From assembly GCA_947374125.1 (NCBI GenBank), contig CANCAR010000154.1, forward strand, positions 1 through 6,453: a stretch of DNA of 6,453 bases. Reading direction: 5' to 3'. The position numbers and the translations under genes were made by a program. Below are positions 1 to 5,424 of the stretch, one piece after another; within the stretch, counting starts at the first letter, position 1, and every line of letters starts with the position of its first letter. The notes below the pieces were generated by a model. That model searched no databases and was not told the origin of the DNA. It worked only from the letters and a program-made list of their open reading frames with translations. The DNA is from Hyphomicrobiales bacterium. GTDB lineage: Bacteria; Pseudomonadota; Alphaproteobacteria; Rhizobiales; Beijerinckiaceae.

Positions 1-120
1 AGGTGGATTATAAAACTTTTGTCTCAGGGCAAAGGGTCAGCGGACGATTTTTGGGATGCCGGGGCGTATTTGATTGACCTCGTAAACCAGAGTGGTTCAT
101 CCTATATCATCGCGAATTGA
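1..120 (+). CDS. Possible 3' end of an unrecognised gene (partial, enters from left edge)
   Basis: Reading frame 1 is open from the first base to a TGA at 118-120, giving the last 39 residues of a possible protein that ends in SSYIIAN. The codons look compatible with the neighbouring genes, and the other two forward frames are closed by stops at 10-12 and near 75. The stop lies 16 bases before the ATG of the antitoxin-like gene at 137, so the two could be co-transcribed. I recognise no family. A 39-codon open stretch can occur by chance, and the segment could instead be leader DNA of the next gene, although I found no well-spaced -35/-10 pair in it. Confidence 0.3.
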   Translation, partial: RWIIKLLSQGKGSADDFWDAGAYLIDLVNQSGSSYIIAN

Positions 121-123
121 TGC

Positions 124-128
124 AGGGG
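124..128 (+). promoter_or_regulatory. Ribosome binding site that decides the antitoxin-like gene start
   Basis: AGGGG lies 8 bases before the ATG at 137, a normal Shine-Dalgarno spacing. The frame is open further upstream to a GTG at 92, but that would add 15 residues in front of the ribbon-helix-helix beta strand and has no good ribosome site. This favours 137 as the start. Confidence 0.5.
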
Positions 129-136
129 TTGGCCTG

Positions 137-406
137 ATGAAAACCTTTACCGTCCGTGTACCGGATGAAACCGTTGGCGATCTTGATCGATTGGCTCAGA
201 AAATGGATCGTTCGCGCGCCTATGTCGCAGCCCGAGCGATTGAAGATTATATCGCGCGCGAATTGTGGCAATTGACCGAAATTGAAGCCGGAATTGCTGA
301 AGTAGAACGAGGCGAATTTGCCGAAGCCCAAAGCGGCGAACTGGATACGCGGAGTATGACAGAGATCGCGGATTCTATTTTCGGCTCTGGCTCAAGCCGT
401 GGCTAA
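137..406 (+). CDS. CopG/ParD-type ribbon-helix-helix protein, antitoxin-like, orphan
   Basis: This 89-residue protein has the layout of a ribbon-helix-helix DNA-binding antitoxin. A short N-terminal beta strand (KTFTVRVPDE, residues 2-11) would insert into the DNA major groove of a dimer. It is followed by helix A (about 11-22), a turn with DRSRAY (24-29) and helix B to about residue 41. The segment after it, with WQLTEIEAGIAEVERGEF (44-61), matches the toxin-binding region typical of antitoxins paired with ParE/RelE toxins. Such proteins neutralise the toxin and repress their own promoter. The last 25 residues do not resemble the usual end of the family. No toxin frame follows: the next 294 bases hold only a terminator and a repeat. 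A partner upstream of the window cannot be excluded. It may therefore be an orphan antitoxin or a small transcriptional regulator. The family call is firm; the toxin partner is unknown. Confidence 0.85.
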   Translation: MKTFTVRVPDETVGDLDRLAQKMDRSRAYVAARAIEDYIARELWQLTEIEAGIAEVERGEFAEAQSGELDTRSMTEIADSIFGSGSSRG

Positions 407-463
407 GCTTTAAATTTTGTCATTAAGGCTCGCCTTGTTAACCCAATTGACGAACATTCGCGC

Positions 464-497
464 GAAAAAGCCAAAGGCAGCCCTTCGGCTGCCTTGG
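464..497 (-). terminator. Factor-independent terminator of the smc operon
   Basis: A perfect 9-bp stem (AAGGCAGCC at 474-482 with GGCTGCCTT at 487-495) closes a 4-base loop. Read on the minus strand the stem is followed within a few bases by a run of five T (complement of 464-468), as expected for intrinsic termination of transcripts coming leftward from smc, whose stop codon is about 200 bases away. On the plus strand the sequence after the stem is poor in T, so it may only weakly stop rightward transcripts from the antitoxin-like gene. The stem could continue by two pairs past one bulged base. Confidence 0.75.
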
Positions 498-511
498 TTC
501 GTAGTGCCCGT

Positions 512-554
512 TTAGAGCACGTTATGTTTTGATGGAATCAAAACCGTGCTCTAA
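512..554. repeat. Hairpin 1 of the composite repeat
   Basis: TTAGAGCACG (512-521) pairs with CGTGCTCTAA (545-554), and GTTTTGAT (526-533) pairs with ATCAAAAC (537-544) around a 3-base loop. That gives 18 base pairs interrupted only by a 4-base bulge (522-525) on one arm. In the smc transcript this would be the second hairpin encountered, just before the terminator. It has no T-run and is not a terminator by itself. Confidence 0.85.
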
Positions 555-568
555 TCCTTTGTTTTGTC

Positions 569-612
569 GCATGTTTTTACGATTAACCGGCTTCCACTTA
601 ATCTAAACATGC
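569..612. repeat. Hairpin 2 of the composite repeat
   Basis: GCATGTTT (569-576) pairs with AAACATGC (605-612), and GATTAA (581-586) pairs with TTAATC (598-603) around an 11-base loop that carries CCGGCTTCCAC. A 4-base bulge lies on one arm and a single base on the other. The pairing is less regular than in hairpin 1, but both stems are exact. Confidence 0.75.
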
Positions 613-700
613 TCTAGGGCAGCGGACACGCCTTTCGACGCGCCGTATGTGTAATCCTTGATAACTGAAATTCGCTGAAAAAGTAAATGTATCGCTTCTT

Positions 701-3700
701 TCACGAAGCCTCCAAAAACCCTTCCGCCGTTCCCAAATCCACGGATACCAATTGGCTGACCCCGCGCTCGGCCATGGTGACGCCGAAGAGGCGGTCCATG
801 CGGGCCATTGTGATGGGGTTGTGGGTGATGACGATAAAGCGGGTTTCCGTTGTCCGCGCCATATCGTTGAGCAGGTCGCAATAGCGCTCCACATTGGCGT
901 CATCAAGCGGTGCGTCGACCTCGTCGAGCACGCAGACGGGCGAGGGGTTGGTTAAGAAAACGGCGAAAATCAACGCAATCGCCGTTAAAGCCTGCTCGCC
1001 ACCCGACAGCAGCGACATTGTGGAGGGCTTTTTACCCGGTGGATGGGCCAGAATTTCCAAACCTGCTTCAAGCGGATCATCTGATTCGATGAGTTCCAAA
1101 CGCGCCATTCCGCCGCCAAAGAGGGAGACGAAGAGGCGTTCGAAATGGGTTTTTACGATTTCAAATGCCGCCAACAGCCTTTCGCGTCCCTCGCGGTTGA
1201 GGCTGCCAATGGCCGAGCGGAGGCGGCGGATGGCTTCAACCAGCTCCGTTTGCTCTGCCGTGAGCGCGGCTTTTCTCGCCTCGATCTCGTTTAATTCTTC
1301 ATCGGCCCGCAAATTGACGGCGCCGAGGCGTTCGCGTTCCGCTTTCAACTGTTCAAGCCGGTGAAGCGTTGCTTCGCGGGTTTCTTGCGCCTCAGTTGGC
1401 GTGCCTAAGCGCTTTGTAAGCTCGTCCGGGCTTTCCTCGAACCGTTCAAGAATGCTGGCGATGGCCGCGCGAAGCGCCTCGCGCGTTGTCTCGAGGCGCA
1501 ATTCGCTTTTTAGCTTTTCTTCGCGGGCGACTATAAAGGCTGAAAGCGCCTCTCGGGCTTCGCGATCGGCTGTGGATAAACCGGTCTCGGCTTCCGCCAA
1601 GGCATCGGCTTTGGCCTTGCGGCTAACGGTCGCGGTTTCAATTTCAAGCGCCAGCGCGCGGCGGCGGGTGGCGAAGATTTCTGGTGCGTCGAGTAGCGTT
1701 GCCCGCTCCGCTTCCAGATCGGCGCGGCGTTTGGCGAATTCCTGGTTTTGCGCCGAGGCGCGCGCTTTGCGCTCCGCCCACCCCGATTTTTCGCGGGTGA
1801 TGGCACCGCGCCGCTGGGTGCGGATATCCATTTCGCGGGCGAGGCTTTTTACCGTTGCGGCGGCTTCGGCTACGATGGTGCGGAGTGTTTGGGCATCAGA
1901 ACGCGCGGTTTCGAGCGCCGTTTGGATCACTTTTGGATCAAGTAACGCGCTTTTCTGCGCGAGCGAGGCGTTAAGGCGCGTCTCGGTCTCGGTGATGTCA
2001 CGATCAAGCCGCGCTTTGGCATCTTCCAACGCGGAGCGGCGGGTGACGCGCTCGTTCTGGCGGCGCTCGGCGCTTGTGCGCTTATCGCGGATGGTCTCAA
2101 CAGCCTGACGACAAAGGCGGATGGCGGCAATTGCCTTCGTCTCCGCGTCAGACGCTGTGCTTACCGCTTCAACGGCGGTGTGGTGGTGCTGTTTCAGCGC
2201 TTCTGCCGTCTCACGCGCTTTAACCGCCTGGATTTCGAGGTCGCCAAGGCGGTTTTTCTCGGCGAGTCTGCGCGCGGCAGGCGTCGGCGCACCGGCTTTG
2301 GCCGTAAATCCGTCCCAACGCCAAACATCGCCTTGTTCGGAGACGAGGATTTGGCCGGGCTTAAGCTCACCCCGTAACCGCTCGCCTTCAGAAGCCGTGA
2401 CGAGGCCCGTTTGAAGCAGACGCCGATCCAGCGCTGCGGGCGCTTTAACCGCTTCTTTGAGCGAGCGGACGCCTTCGGGAAGCGCGGGATCATTGCCAAA
2501 CGAGCCGGGGTTCGACCAATGGGCAGGCGCTCGGGGGTCGACAGAGGCTTCCAGATCATCGCCAAGGGCCGCGCCGAGTGCTGCTTCAATGCCCTTTGCG
2601 ACACTCACCTGATCGATCAGCGAGGGCCAGTCTTTACCGTCACCTGTTGAGAGAAGCTTGATGAGCGTGCGAATTTCGGTTTCTAGCCGCTGGGCCTGAC
2701 GCTCGGCATCGTCCAGCGGGCGACGGGCGGCGCTCTCGGCTTCGCGGGCTTGGACGAGGGATTGCCGCGCGGTCTCGGCAGATATCTCAGTTTGCGCTAA
2801 ATGAGCCGCCGCCTCGTCATATTCGGCGGTGATCATCCGGATTTCGAGGTCATTGTCGATGGTCGCACGGACGGCATCAAGTTCGAGCGCGGTTTTGGCA
2901 AGGTCTGCCTTTTGTCGACCAAGGCGGTCGTTTTCCGCCCGGATCGTTGCATCGATTGCGGTTTGGCGCGTCATCCAGTCGGTGAGTTCGCTTTGGGCCT
3001 TGGTGAGCGCGCCTTCCGCGATGCGGAGTGCTGCTTCGTGCTCGCCAAGCTTAGCGATGGCCTCAAGGCTTGCGGCTTTGGCTGCCTCAAGCTCGGAAGT
3101 GAGGGTTGTCTCCTCTGCATCGAGCGTTGCGATCGCGCGGTCGGCATCGGCCACCAGCAGGGTTTCGCGCTCAAGATCGCGCTGCATTTCCAATAAACGG
3201 CGCTCAAGCTCGCTTAAGCGCTGGCGGGCGCGTTCCTCGTCCGATTGCAGGGTTTCGCGCGCAACCAATAGGGTTTGTAAGGTAGCGGCGGCAATCGTTT
3301 CGGCTTCCCGCAAGCGGGGCAGGGCTTCGGCTGCAACGGCTTGGGTTTTGGCGGTTTCGGCTTGGCGAAGGCCTAAGCGTGTCATCGTATCGAGATCAGA
3401 CGCTGCTTGCTTCTCAGCCGAAATCACTTGGGCTTGCGCCTCGCGCCAGGCGCGTAAGGCTAAAAGAGCCTCCAATTGCCGGATATCCGCCGAGAGCGTT
3501 TTGTAGCGTTGCGCTTGTTTCGATTGCCGTTTCAGCCCGTCGATCTGGCTATCGATCTGTTTCAATACATCATCGAGGCGGACGAGATTGTCTTCCGCGC
3601 CTTTGAGGCGAAGCTCCGCCTCGTGGCGGCGGCCATGAAGCCCCGCAATGCCCGCAGCATCTTCCAGAATACGGCGGCGGGCGCTGGGCTTGGCGTTAAT

Positions 3701-4156
3701 AATCTCGCTGATCTGGCCTTGGCGCACCATGGCTGGCGAACGCGCTCCGGTTGCGGCATCGGCAAACAGCAGCTGCACGTCGCGGGCGCGAACTTCGCGG
3801 CCATTCATGCGGTAGGTGGAGCCGTCCTCGCGCTCGATGCGGCGCGTGACTTCCAGCACATCGGCATCGTTGAAGGCGGCTGGCGCTTTGCGGTCCGCAT
3901 TGTCGATGGCGAGCATGACCTCGGCCATGTTGCGGGCCGGGCGGCTGCCTGTGCCTGCGAAGATCACATCATCCATGCCCGCGGCGCGTAAGGATTTATG
4001 CGAGCTTTCACCCATCACCCAGCGGAGCGCTTCGACCAGATTGGATTTGCCGCAGCCATTCGGCCCGACAACGCCGGTTAGCCCCGGTTCAATCAGGAAA
4101 TCGGTTGCATCGACAAAGGATTTGAAGCCGGTGATGCGAAGGCGCGTGAGCTTCAT
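701..4156 (-). CDS. smc: Chromosome segregation SMC ATPase
   Basis: This 1151-residue protein is a full-length bacterial SMC, the ATPase of the condensin-like SMC-ScpAB complex that loads on the chromosome and extrudes loops to compact and separate sister DNA. Domains in order: N-terminal ATPase half with Walker A GPNGCGKSN (31-39) and the RQGQIS loop (145-150); first coiled-coil arm, Ala/Glu/Arg-rich, to about 500; hinge dimerisation domain at about 509-622; returning coiled-coil arm to about 1000; C-terminal ATPase half with signature LSGGEQ (1050-1055), Walker B with the acidic pair D1078/E1079 in VLDEVDAPLDD, and the switch histidine in ITHN. All catalytic motifs are intact. The ATG is preceded by GGAGG (4163-4167) at 6 bases. 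It starts 30 bases after the DsbA-like stop, so the two are probably co-transcribed. The hinge is shorter than in Bacillus SMC and lacks its GG-rich end, a form I associate with alphaproteobacteria. The partners ScpA and ScpB are not in the window. The gene ends with TGA at 701-703. Confidence 0.97.
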   Translation of the reverse strand: MKLTRLRITGFKSFVDATDFLIEPGLTGVVGPNGCGKSNLVEALRWVMGESSHKSLRAAGMDDVIFAGTGSRPARNMAEVMLAIDNADRKAPAAFNDADVLEVTRRIEREDGSTYRMNGREVRARDVQLLFADAATGARSPAMVRQGQISEIINAKPSARRRILEDAAGIAGLHGRRHEAELRLKGAEDNLVRLDDVLKQIDSQIDGLKRQSKQAQRYKTLSADIRQLEALLALRAWREAQAQVISAEKQAASDLDTMTRLGLRQAETAKTQAVAAEALPRLREAETIAAATLQTLLVARETLQSDEERARQRLSELERRLLEMQRDLERETLLVADADRAIATLDAEETTLTSELEAAKAASLEAIAKLGEHEAALRIAEGALTKAQSELTDWMTRQTAIDATIRAENDRLGRQKADLAKTALELDAVRATIDNDLEIRMITAEYDEAAAHLAQTEISAETARQSLVQAREAESAARRPLDDAERQAQRLETEIRTLIKLLSTGDGKDWPSLIDQVSVAKGIEAALGAALGDDLEASVDPRAPAHWSNPGSFGNDPALPEGVRSLKEAVKAPAALDRRLLQTGLVTASEGERLRGELKPGQILVSEQGDVWRWDGFTAKAGAPTPAARRLAEKNRLGDLEIQAVKARETAEALKQHHHTAVEAVSTASDAETKAIAAIRLCRQAVETIRDKRTSAERRQNERVTRRSALEDAKARLDRDITETETRLNASLAQKSALLDPKVIQTALETARSDAQTLRTIVAEAAATVKSLAREMDIRTQRRGAITREKSGWAERKARASAQNQEFAKRRADLEAERATLLDAPEIFATRRRALALEIETATVSRKAKADALAEAETGLSTADREAREALSAFIVAREEKLKSELRLETTREALRAAIASILERFEESPDELTKRLGTPTEAQETREATLHRLEQLKAERERLGAVNLRADEELNEIEARKAALTAEQTELVEAIRRLRSAIGSLNREGRERLLAAFEIVKTHFERLFVSLFGGGMARLELIESDDPLEAGLEILAHPPGKKPSTMSLLSGGEQALTAIALIFAVFLTNPSPVCVLDEVDAPLDDANVERYCDLLNDMARTTETRFIVITHNPITMARMDRLFGVTMAERGVSQLVSVDLGTAEGFLEAS

Positions 4157-4186
4157 CGCACCCCTCCGTGAGGATGGGACGTGTTC

Positions 4187-4822
4187 TTAGCCCCCGAGCA
4201 GGGGAGCGAGGATTTTATCAAGTTCCTCAATGCTGAGCGCACCGCTTTGCTTTTGTCCGTTGATGAAAAAAGTGGGGGTTGAGTCGACACCAAACACTTT
4301 TTCGCCCCGTTCCCGCACGACGTTCACGCCGTCATAGATGGATTGGTTTTTCAAGCAGGCCTCGAAAGATTCCTGTGTGAAACCGGCTTGTTTGACGGTA
4401 GCAAGCAGGGATTCCGCCGGATTCGGCGTGCCCACCCAGGCCTTTTGCTGCGTGAACAGCAGATCAACCATCGGGTAATATTTCTCATTGCCATTGCAGC
4501 GCGCGAGCATAAAGGCCGCGGTTGCTAGCGGGTCGAACGGAAATTCCCGCAAGGCAAAACGAACTTTGCCGGTATCGATGTATTTTTCCTTCAATGCCGG
4601 GAAGGTGTTGGTGTGAAAATGCGCGCAATGCGGGCAGGTCATCGAGGCGTATTCGATGATCGTGACCTTGGCGTCGTCTTTGCCGATGAAAACATCGCCC
4701 AGCGGGCCGGGGATTTTAAGCTCGTTTTCTTTGGCGGCTTGGGCAAAAGCAAAGGATGATGGCAGGCTGGCCGAAATTCCAATGAGTCCGATGGCTTCCA
4801 GAATTTTGCGGCGGCTTTGCAT
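4187..4822 (-). CDS. Exported DsbA-family thiol-disulfide oxidoreductase
   Basis: This 211-residue protein has a thioredoxin fold and would act in the periplasm, oxidising or shuffling disulfides in exported proteins. The active site is CPHC (63-66), and the cis-proline loop is seen in DSTPTFFINGQ near the C terminus. Two further cysteines (in ARCNG and EACLK) could form a second structural disulfide, as is known for the Wolbachia alpha-DsbA1. The N terminus is an export signal: SRRKIL at 3-8, a mild hydrophobic stretch, and a likely cleavage site after AFA (25-27) or AQA. The double arginine resembles a Tat motif. I start it at 4822 because AAGGA lies 7 bases before this ATG. A start at 4846 would add 8 charged residues and has no ribosome site. 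It lies between the DUF721 gene (63-base gap) and smc (30-base gap). It is annotated as DsbA-like because the exact substrate and redox partner (DsbB or other) are not visible. Confidence 0.93.
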   Translation of the reverse strand: MQSRRKILEAIGLIGISASLPSSFAFAQAAKENELKIPGPLGDVFIGKDDAKVTIIEYASMTCPHCAHFHTNTFPALKEKYIDTGKVRFALREFPFDPLATAAFMLARCNGNEKYYPMVDLLFTQQKAWVGTPNPAESLLATVKQAGFTQESFEACLKNQSIYDGVNVVRERGEKVFGVDSTPTFFINGQKQSGALSIEELDKILAPLLGG

Positions 4823-4829
4823 GGGGTTA

Positions 4830-4834
4830 TCCTT
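4830..4834 (-). promoter_or_regulatory. Ribosome binding site that decides the DsbA-like start
   Basis: AAGGA on the minus strand lies 7 bases upstream of the ATG at 4822. The alternative ATG at 4846 has nothing comparable in front of it, and this site would then lie inside the coding region. The shorter protein also begins directly with its signal peptide. Confidence 0.6.
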
Positions 4835-4885
4835 TTTCTTGTGCATTCATTGATTAGCAGGGCAGGGGCGGCCCTTGCAAGGGTT

Positions 4886-5371
4886 TCAGGATTGGGTTGA
4901 GCGATCTGATAAAATGCCTGATCCCAAGCGCACTAAGGCTTCGCGTAAGCCTTCATCGGCGATGAAGCCGACCTTGTTTTCGGCCTCGGCGATGGCCTCA
5001 GCACTTGGCGCGGGGCGGGGTTTGCGGGGCGGCTCTTTGCGGATAGGGCCTTGTTTGATCACGATTTTGCCAATGCAACGCCAGCCATAGCGGGTGTTGA
5101 CGCGCTCCAATATCACGGGCGCTTGGTGCTGGATGTCGAGCGCAAAGGCGCCTTCGACCCGCAAAATGAGGGTGGCGGGCTCGGGCGGGGCATCGCCAAT
5201 CCGCCTCGGCCAAGAGATCTTGATCGGCTCGCAATGGGTGGCTAAGCTCTCGCCAACGATTTCCGACCAGCCTGTGACGATATCGGACGCCGCAAAGCCT
5301 TGCGCCGCCAGTACGGGGCCTAAGGCTTCGTCGAGCAGATCGGACAAAGGGCGGACGGCGGGTTGTTTCAT
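4886..5371 (-). CDS. DUF721 / DciA-family protein, probable replicative helicase loader
   Basis: This 161-residue protein is a member of the DUF721 family, whose bacterial members are now known as DciA, loaders or operators of the replicative helicase DnaB in bacteria that lack DnaC/DnaI. The family core is visible from about residue 5 to 110: LSDLLDEALGPVLAAQGF, then VTGWSEIVGESLATHCEPI, then a beta strand region with LILRVEGAFALDIQHQAP and INTR-like ERVNTRYG. This is the KH-like fold of the family. The Pro/Lys/Arg-rich linker around 120-135 and a short helical tail are typical of the variable C terminus. I start it at ATG 5371 (MKQPAVRP). The frame is open to an ATG at 5443, but a promoter-like sequence lies inside that extension. 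The start at 5371 has no clear Shine-Dalgarno, so it is not settled. It is the first gene of the leftward operon and diverges from mutY. The role is inferred from the family. Confidence 0.85.
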   Translation of the reverse strand: MKQPAVRPLSDLLDEALGPVLAAQGFAASDIVTGWSEIVGESLATHCEPIKISWPRRIGDAPPEPATLILRVEGAFALDIQHQAPVILERVNTRYGWRCIGKIVIKQGPIRKEPPRKPRPAPSAEAIAEAENKVGFIADEGLREALVRLGSGILSDRSTQS

Positions 5372-5394
5372 GGGGACTCGGGTATAGAAGTTAC

Positions 5395-5420
5395 TTCCTT
5401 CTCCCGGACCGGAGAAAGAA
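5395..5420. promoter_or_regulatory. Inverted repeat between DUF721 and mutY, possible operator or leader hairpin
   Basis: TTCCTTCTCC (5395-5404) faces GGAGAAAGAA (5411-5420) across 6 bases, with 9 of 10 positions symmetrical. It lies just downstream of the predicted start of leftward transcription and overlaps the likely mutY ribosome site. It could bind a dimeric regulator or fold in the DUF721 leader. No known regulator site was recognised. Confidence 0.4.
5411..5414 (+). promoter_or_regulatory. Candidate ribosome binding site of mutY
   Basis: GGAG followed by AAAG lies 10 bases before the GTG at 5425, near the long end of the usual spacing. The other in-frame GTG at 5449 has no Shine-Dalgarno. 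This is the main reason for preferring 5425. The site is also the right arm of the inverted repeat, so folding would hide it. Confidence 0.35.
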
Positions 5421-5424
5421 CTCA

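Larger units (their letters stand above)
505..621. repeat. Composite two-hairpin palindromic intergenic repeat
   Basis: About 117 bases made of two adjacent imperfect palindromes. The first (512-554) has a 10-bp outer stem and an 8-bp inner stem with a 4-base bulge. The second (569-612) has an 8-bp and a 6-bp stem with small bulges. The whole is bounded by inverted ends: TAGAGCA at 513-519 with TGCTCTA at 610-616, and outside these TGCCC at 505-509 with GGGCA at 617-621. The left terminal word can pair either within the first hairpin or with the far end. It encodes no protein. From memory it resembles short dispersed repeats common between genes in Rhizobiales, in which an AGAGC-bounded palindrome is joined to a conserved arm containing ACCGG and TCCACTT. 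Here those words are recognisable as 585-590 (AACCGG) and 593-599 (TCCACTT). Copy number cannot be judged from one window. Confidence 0.75.

Noticed and set aside
74..108. Promoter for the antitoxin-like gene from TTGACC (74-79) and TATATC (103-108)
   Set aside because: The boxes are 23 bases apart, too far for a sigma70-type promoter, and no better pair was seen.
92..136. Longer antitoxin-like protein starting at GTG 92
   Set aside because: The added 15 residues would precede the beta strand that normally begins the fold, and the ATG at 137 has a better ribosome site.
425..436. AAGGC-TC-GCCTT inverted repeat after the antitoxin-like gene as its terminator
   Set aside because: The loop is too small, the usable stem is about 4 bp, and no T-run follows.
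583..601. TTAA pair as a CtrA binding site
   Set aside because: The two TTAA words are 11 bases apart instead of the 7 of the CtrA consensus and are explained by the hairpin stem. The TTAA pair at 423-441 has the same wrong spacing.
505..621. CRISPR array or insertion sequence
   Set aside because: There are no regularly spaced direct repeats with unique spacers, no transposase frame, and no clear target duplication.
1401..2108. Long open frame of 235 codons on the plus strand inside smc
   Set aside because: It is antisense to the coiled-coil region of smc, and its composition (Ser/Arg/Ala-rich) is the mirror of Ala/Glu/Arg-rich heptads. It has no recognisable domain. The same applies to 2829-3506, 894-1364 and 3476-3991.
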